Positions 60,719 to 64,000 of a stretch of 64,000 bases of DNA are shown here, piece by piece. Source of the DNA: Henricia sp. BOLD:AAB3569 (Eukaryota > Echinodermata > Asteroidea > Spinulosida > Echinasteridae). A program made the translations under genes and the position numbers. The notes under the pieces were generated by a model that was given only the letters and a program-made list of their open reading frames with translations, was not told the origin of the DNA and did no database searches. Within the stretch, counting starts at the first letter, position 1. Every line of letters begins with the position of its first letter. The stretch covers positions 372,001-436,000 of the forward strand of contig JBBELK010000636.1 of NCBI GenBank assembly GCA_037783545.1. Direction: 5' to 3'.

Positions 60719-61316
60719 TTTGCAGGACCGGGATCATCGGCGCCGACAGGTACGGTCCTTACAAAATTTACAAAAAAATCGACTCTTCCAAAAATGCCTT
60801 AGAAATAATCCTAAATGAAAATTTAGCATATCCACAACTCATTTTGGCAGATTTCAGGACTTTCTTTTTTCCAGGACCGGGGTCATCGGCGCCGACAGGT
60901 CCGGTCCTTACAAAATTTACAAAAAAATTGACTCTTCCGAAAATGTCTCAAAAATGATCCTAAATGAAAATTTAGCATATCCCCAACTCATTTTGGCAAA
61001 TTTCAGGACTTTCTTTTTTCGCAGGACCGGGATCATCGGCGCCGACAGGTACGGTCCTTACAAAATTTACAAAAAAATCGACTCTTCCAAAAATGCCTTA
61101 GAAATAATCCTAAATGAAAATTTAGCATATCCACAACTCATTTTGGCAGATTTCAGGACTTTCTTTTTTCCAGGACCGGGGTCATCGGCGCCGACAGGTC
61201 CGGTCCTTACAAAATTTACAAAAAAATTGACTCTTCCGAAAATGTCTCAAAAATGATCCTAAATGAAAATTTAGCATATCCCCAACTCATTTTGGCAAAT
61301 TTCAGGACTTTCTTTT
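60719..61316 (+). repeat. dimer higher-order repeat near the right edge, period 299 bp
   Basis: Two adjacent copies share ACCGGGATCATCGG, CTCTTCCAAAAATGCC, TTTTTTCCAGG and TTTTTTCGCAGG variants. Extra A residues (A7 after TTTAC) account for the added base. A further block at 61.3-62.5 kb recurs at +1,194 bp (ACTCTTTTTTTTTCCA and AATGTACATAAAATTG markers). Confidence 0.8.
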
Positions 61317-63093
61317 TTCGCAGGACCGGGGTCACTGGCGCCGACAGGTCCGGTCCTTACAAAATTTACAAAAAAATTGACTCTTCCGAAAATGCCTTAG
61401 AAATAATCCTAAATGAAAATTTAGCATATCCACAACTCATTTTGGCAGATTTCAGGACTTTCTGTTTTTGCAGGACCGGGGTCATCGGCGCCGACAGGTA
61501 CGGTCCTTACAAAATGTACATAAAATTGACTCTTCCGAAAATGCCTTAGAAATAATCTTAAATGAAAATTTACCATATCCCCAACTCATTTTGGCAGATT
61601 TCAGGACTCTTTTTTTTTCCAGGACCGGGGTCATCGGCGCCGACAGGTACGGTCCTTACAAAATTTACAAAAAATCGACTCTTCCGAAAATGCCTTAGAA
61701 ATAATCCTAAATGAAAATTTAGCATATCCACAACTCATTTTGGCAGATTTCAGGACTTTCTTTTTTTCCAGGACCGGGATCATCGGCGCCGACAGGTACC
61801 GGTCCTTACAAAATTTACAAAAAATCAACTCTTCCGAAAATGCCTTAGAAATAATCCTAAATGAAAATTTAGCATATCCACAACTCATTTTAGCAGATTT
61901 TAGGACTTTCTTTTTTTCCAGGACCGGGGTCATCGGCGCCAACAGGTCCGGTCCTTACAAAATTTACAAAAAAATTTACTCTTCCGAAAATGCCTTAGAA
62001 ATAATCCTAAATGAAAATTTAGCATATCCACAACTCATTTTGGCAGATTTCAGGACTTTCTGTTTTTGCAGGACCGGGGTCATCGGCGCCGACAGGTCCG
62101 GTCCTTACAAAATTTACAAAAAATTGACTCTTCCGAAAATGTCTCAAAAATAATCCTAAATGAAAATTTAGCATATCCCCAACTCATTTTGGCAGATTTC
62201 AGGACTTTCTTTTTTTCCAGGACCGGGGTCATCGGCGCCGACAGGTACGGTCCTTACAAAATTTACAAAAAATCGACTCTTCTGAAAATGCCTTAGAAAT
62301 AATCCTAAATGAAAATTTAGCATATCCACAACTCATTTTGGCAGATTTCAGGACTTTCTTTTTTCCAGGACCGGGGTCATCGGCGCCGACAGGTCCGGTC
62401 CTTACAAAATTTACAAAAAAATTGACTCTTCCGAAAATGTCTCAAAAATGATCCTAAATGAAAATTTAGCATATCCCCAACTCATTTTGGCAAATTTCAG
62501 GACTTTCTTTTTTCGCAGGACCGGGGTCACTGGCGCCGACAGGTCCGGTCCTTACAAAATTTACAAAAAATTGACTCTTCCGAAAATGCCTTAGAAATAA
62601 TCCTAAATGAAAATTTAGCATATCCACAACTCATTTTGGCAGATTTCAGGACTTTCTGTTTTTGCAGGACCGGGGTCATCGGCGCCGACAGGTACGGTCC
62701 TTACAAAATGTACATAAAATTGACTCTTCCGAAAATGCCTTAGAAATAATCTTAAATGAAAATTTACCATATCCCCAACTCATTTTGGCAGATTTCAGGA
62801 CTCTTTTTTTTTCCAAGACCGGGGTCATCGGCGCCGACAGGTACGGTCCTTACAAAATTTACAAAAAATCTACTCTTCCGAAAATGCCTTAGAAATAATC
62901 CTAAATGAAAATTTAGCATATCCACAACTCATTTTGGCAGATTTCAGGACTTTCTTTTTTTCCAGGACCAGGGTCATCGGCGCCGACAGGTCCGGTCCTT
63001 ACAAAATTTACAAAAAATCGACTCTTCCGGAAATGCCTTAGAAATGATCCTAAATGAAAAGTTAGCATATCCCCAACTTATTTTGGCAGATTT

Positions 63094-63147
63094 CAGGACT
63101 TTCTTTTTTTTCAGGACTTTCTTTTTTTTCAGGACTTTCTTTTTTTT
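63094..63147 (+). repeat. triplicated 18-bp segment inside one monomer
   Basis: CAGGACTTTCTTTTTTTT occurs three times back to back, then the monomer continues CAGGACCGGGG. All other monomers have one copy. This is the last forward monomer before the orientation change. Confidence 0.95.
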
Positions 63148-63196
63148 CAGGACCGGGGTCATCGGCGCCGACAGGTCCGGTCCTTACAAAATTTAC

Positions 63197-64000
63197 AAAA
63201 AAAAGAAAGTCCTGAAATGTGCCAAAATGAGTTGGGGACAAAATGAGGTGGGGATATGGTACATTTTCATTTAGGATCATTTCTAAGGCATTTCCGGAAG
63301 AGTCAATTTTTTGTAAATTTTGTAAGGACCGGACCTGTCGGCGCCGATGACCCCGGTCCTGAAAAAAAAGAAAGTCCTGAAATCTGCCAAAATGAGTTGG
63401 GGACAAAATGAGGTGGGGATATGCTAAATTTTCATTTAGGATTATTTCTAAGGCATTTTCTGAAGAGTCGATTTTTTGTAAATTTTGTAAGGACCAGACC
63501 TGTCGGCGCCGATGACCCCGGTCCTGAAAAAAAAGAAAGTCCTGAAATCTGCCAAAATAAGTTGAGGATATGGTAACTTTTCATTTAGGATCATTTCTAA
63601 GGCATTTCCGGAAGAGTCGATTTTTTGTAAATTTTGTAAGGACCGGACCTGTCGGCGCCGATGACCCCAGTCCTGGAAAAAAAGAAAGTCCTGAAATCTG
63701 CCAAAAATGAGTTGGGGATATGCTACATTTTCATTTAGGATCATTTCTAAGGCATTTCCGGAAGAGTCGATTTTTTGTAAATTTTGTAAGGACCGTACCT
63801 GTCGGCGCCGAAGACCCCGGTCCTGCAAAAAAAGAAAGTCCTGAAATCTGCCAAAATGAGTTGTGGATATGCTAAATTTTCATTTAGGATTATTTCTAAG
63901 GCATTTTCGGAAGAGTCAATTTTTTGTAAATTTTGTAAGGACCGGAACTGTCGGCGCCGATGACCCCGGTCCTGAAAAAAAAGAAAGTCTTGAAAAAAAA
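63197..64000 (-). repeat. inverted segment of the same satellite, about five monomers
   Basis: After TTTACAAAA at 63192-63200 the sequence changes within an A8 run to GAAAGTCCTGAAAT, the reverse complement of the unit. Five units follow, to the window end. The first two inverted units hold both CCCCACCTCATTTTG and CCCCAACTCATTTTG in tandem (a 17-bp internal duplication) and are about 165 bp long. The others are near 149 bp. The segment stops in mid-unit at the window edge. Confidence 0.95.

Larger units (their letters stand above)
21979..63196 (+). repeat. main satellite array, about 276 head-to-tail monomers of about 149 bp
   Basis: The unit can be read from TTTACAAAAAATCGACTC through CCTTAGAAATAATCCTAAATG, TTTAGCATATCC, CAACTCATTTTGGCAG, TTTCAGGACTTTC, T7-GCAGG, ACCGGGGTCATCGGCGCC to GACAGGTCCGGTCCTTAC. 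Spacing is 149 bp over almost the whole length; units with CATATATCC are 151 bp. Open frames of 63-78 codons recur every unit only because TTG is read as a start; they are not genes. Monomers fall into two main families. Type A has ATGCCTTAG and usually CATATCCACAAC. Type B has ATGTCTCAAAA and usually CATATCCCCAAC. Blocks of monomers are repeated in higher-order units (listed separately). Confidence 0.97.

Noticed and set aside
21979-63196. CRISPR-like array
   Set aside because: The whole 149-bp unit is repeated with no unique spacers, and the surroundings are metazoan transposons.
21979-63196. CENP-B box in the monomer
   Set aside because: No stretch fits the essential TTCG....A..CGGG pattern; TTCCGAAAATG is only superficially similar.
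22800-63200. Repeated open frames of about 63-78 codons in every satellite unit
   Set aside because: They start at TTG, recur only because the unit recurs, and shift phase every 149 bp. No codon bias or domain is visible. Not listed as genes.
63197-64000. A second, unrelated satellite at the right end
   Set aside because: It is the reverse complement of the same 149-bp unit with local duplications.

Overview
This window is metazoan repeat DNA, most likely from a marine invertebrate; I cannot name the species. The evidence is the element mix: DIRS-type tyrosine-recombinase retrotransposons, a BEL/Pao LTR retrotransposon, the 3' end of an L2/CR1-like LINE, several foldback MITEs, and a very long satellite. 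I find no intact cellular gene, no rRNA gene and no bacterial feature. Every protein-coding trace is a decayed transposon gene.

Regions. 1-2.1 kb: the 3' part of a forward DIRS-like element, followed by a 56-bp-arm inverted repeat. 2.06-11 kb: nested short elements, comprising TTAA-flanked foldbacks, two TA-flanked foldbacks related by their ends, a LINE tail and GTTAACCCGGGG-rich repeats, with unremarkable AT-rich sequence between them. 11.0-14.4 kb (minus strand): a second DIRS-like element with gag, a reverse transcriptase whose core is deleted, RNase H and a truncated recombinase. 14.5-18.3 kb (minus strand): a BEL/Pao copy with a probable 3' LTR, an integrase whose core is deleted, RNase H, RT (YVDD visible), protease (DSGST) and a gag zinc-knuckle region. 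18.3-20.9 kb: unassigned DNA and one TTAA-flanked MITE.

From 20.9 kb to the end of the window lies one satellite with a unit of about 149 bp. A single edge monomer is split from the main array by a 974-bp insertion flanked by an 8-bp duplication and carrying a tRNA-Pro-like 3' half. The main array runs about 41 kb (about 276 monomers, head to tail) and then flips orientation at an A-tract near 63.2 kb. It shows nested higher-order repeats (2-, 6-, 7-, 8-, 10-, 11- and 12-mers), two monomer families with linked diagnostic sites, and many differences that are transitions at CpG. Each monomer also carries a polypyrimidine-YAG / 24 nt / CAG-GT arrangement that looks like a micro-exon with splice sites, overlapping a 34-bp dyad. 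These are the least ordinary features here.

A second theme is the hexamer ACATGT. It appears as small insertions inside otherwise conserved transposon reading frames and inside exactly one satellite monomer.
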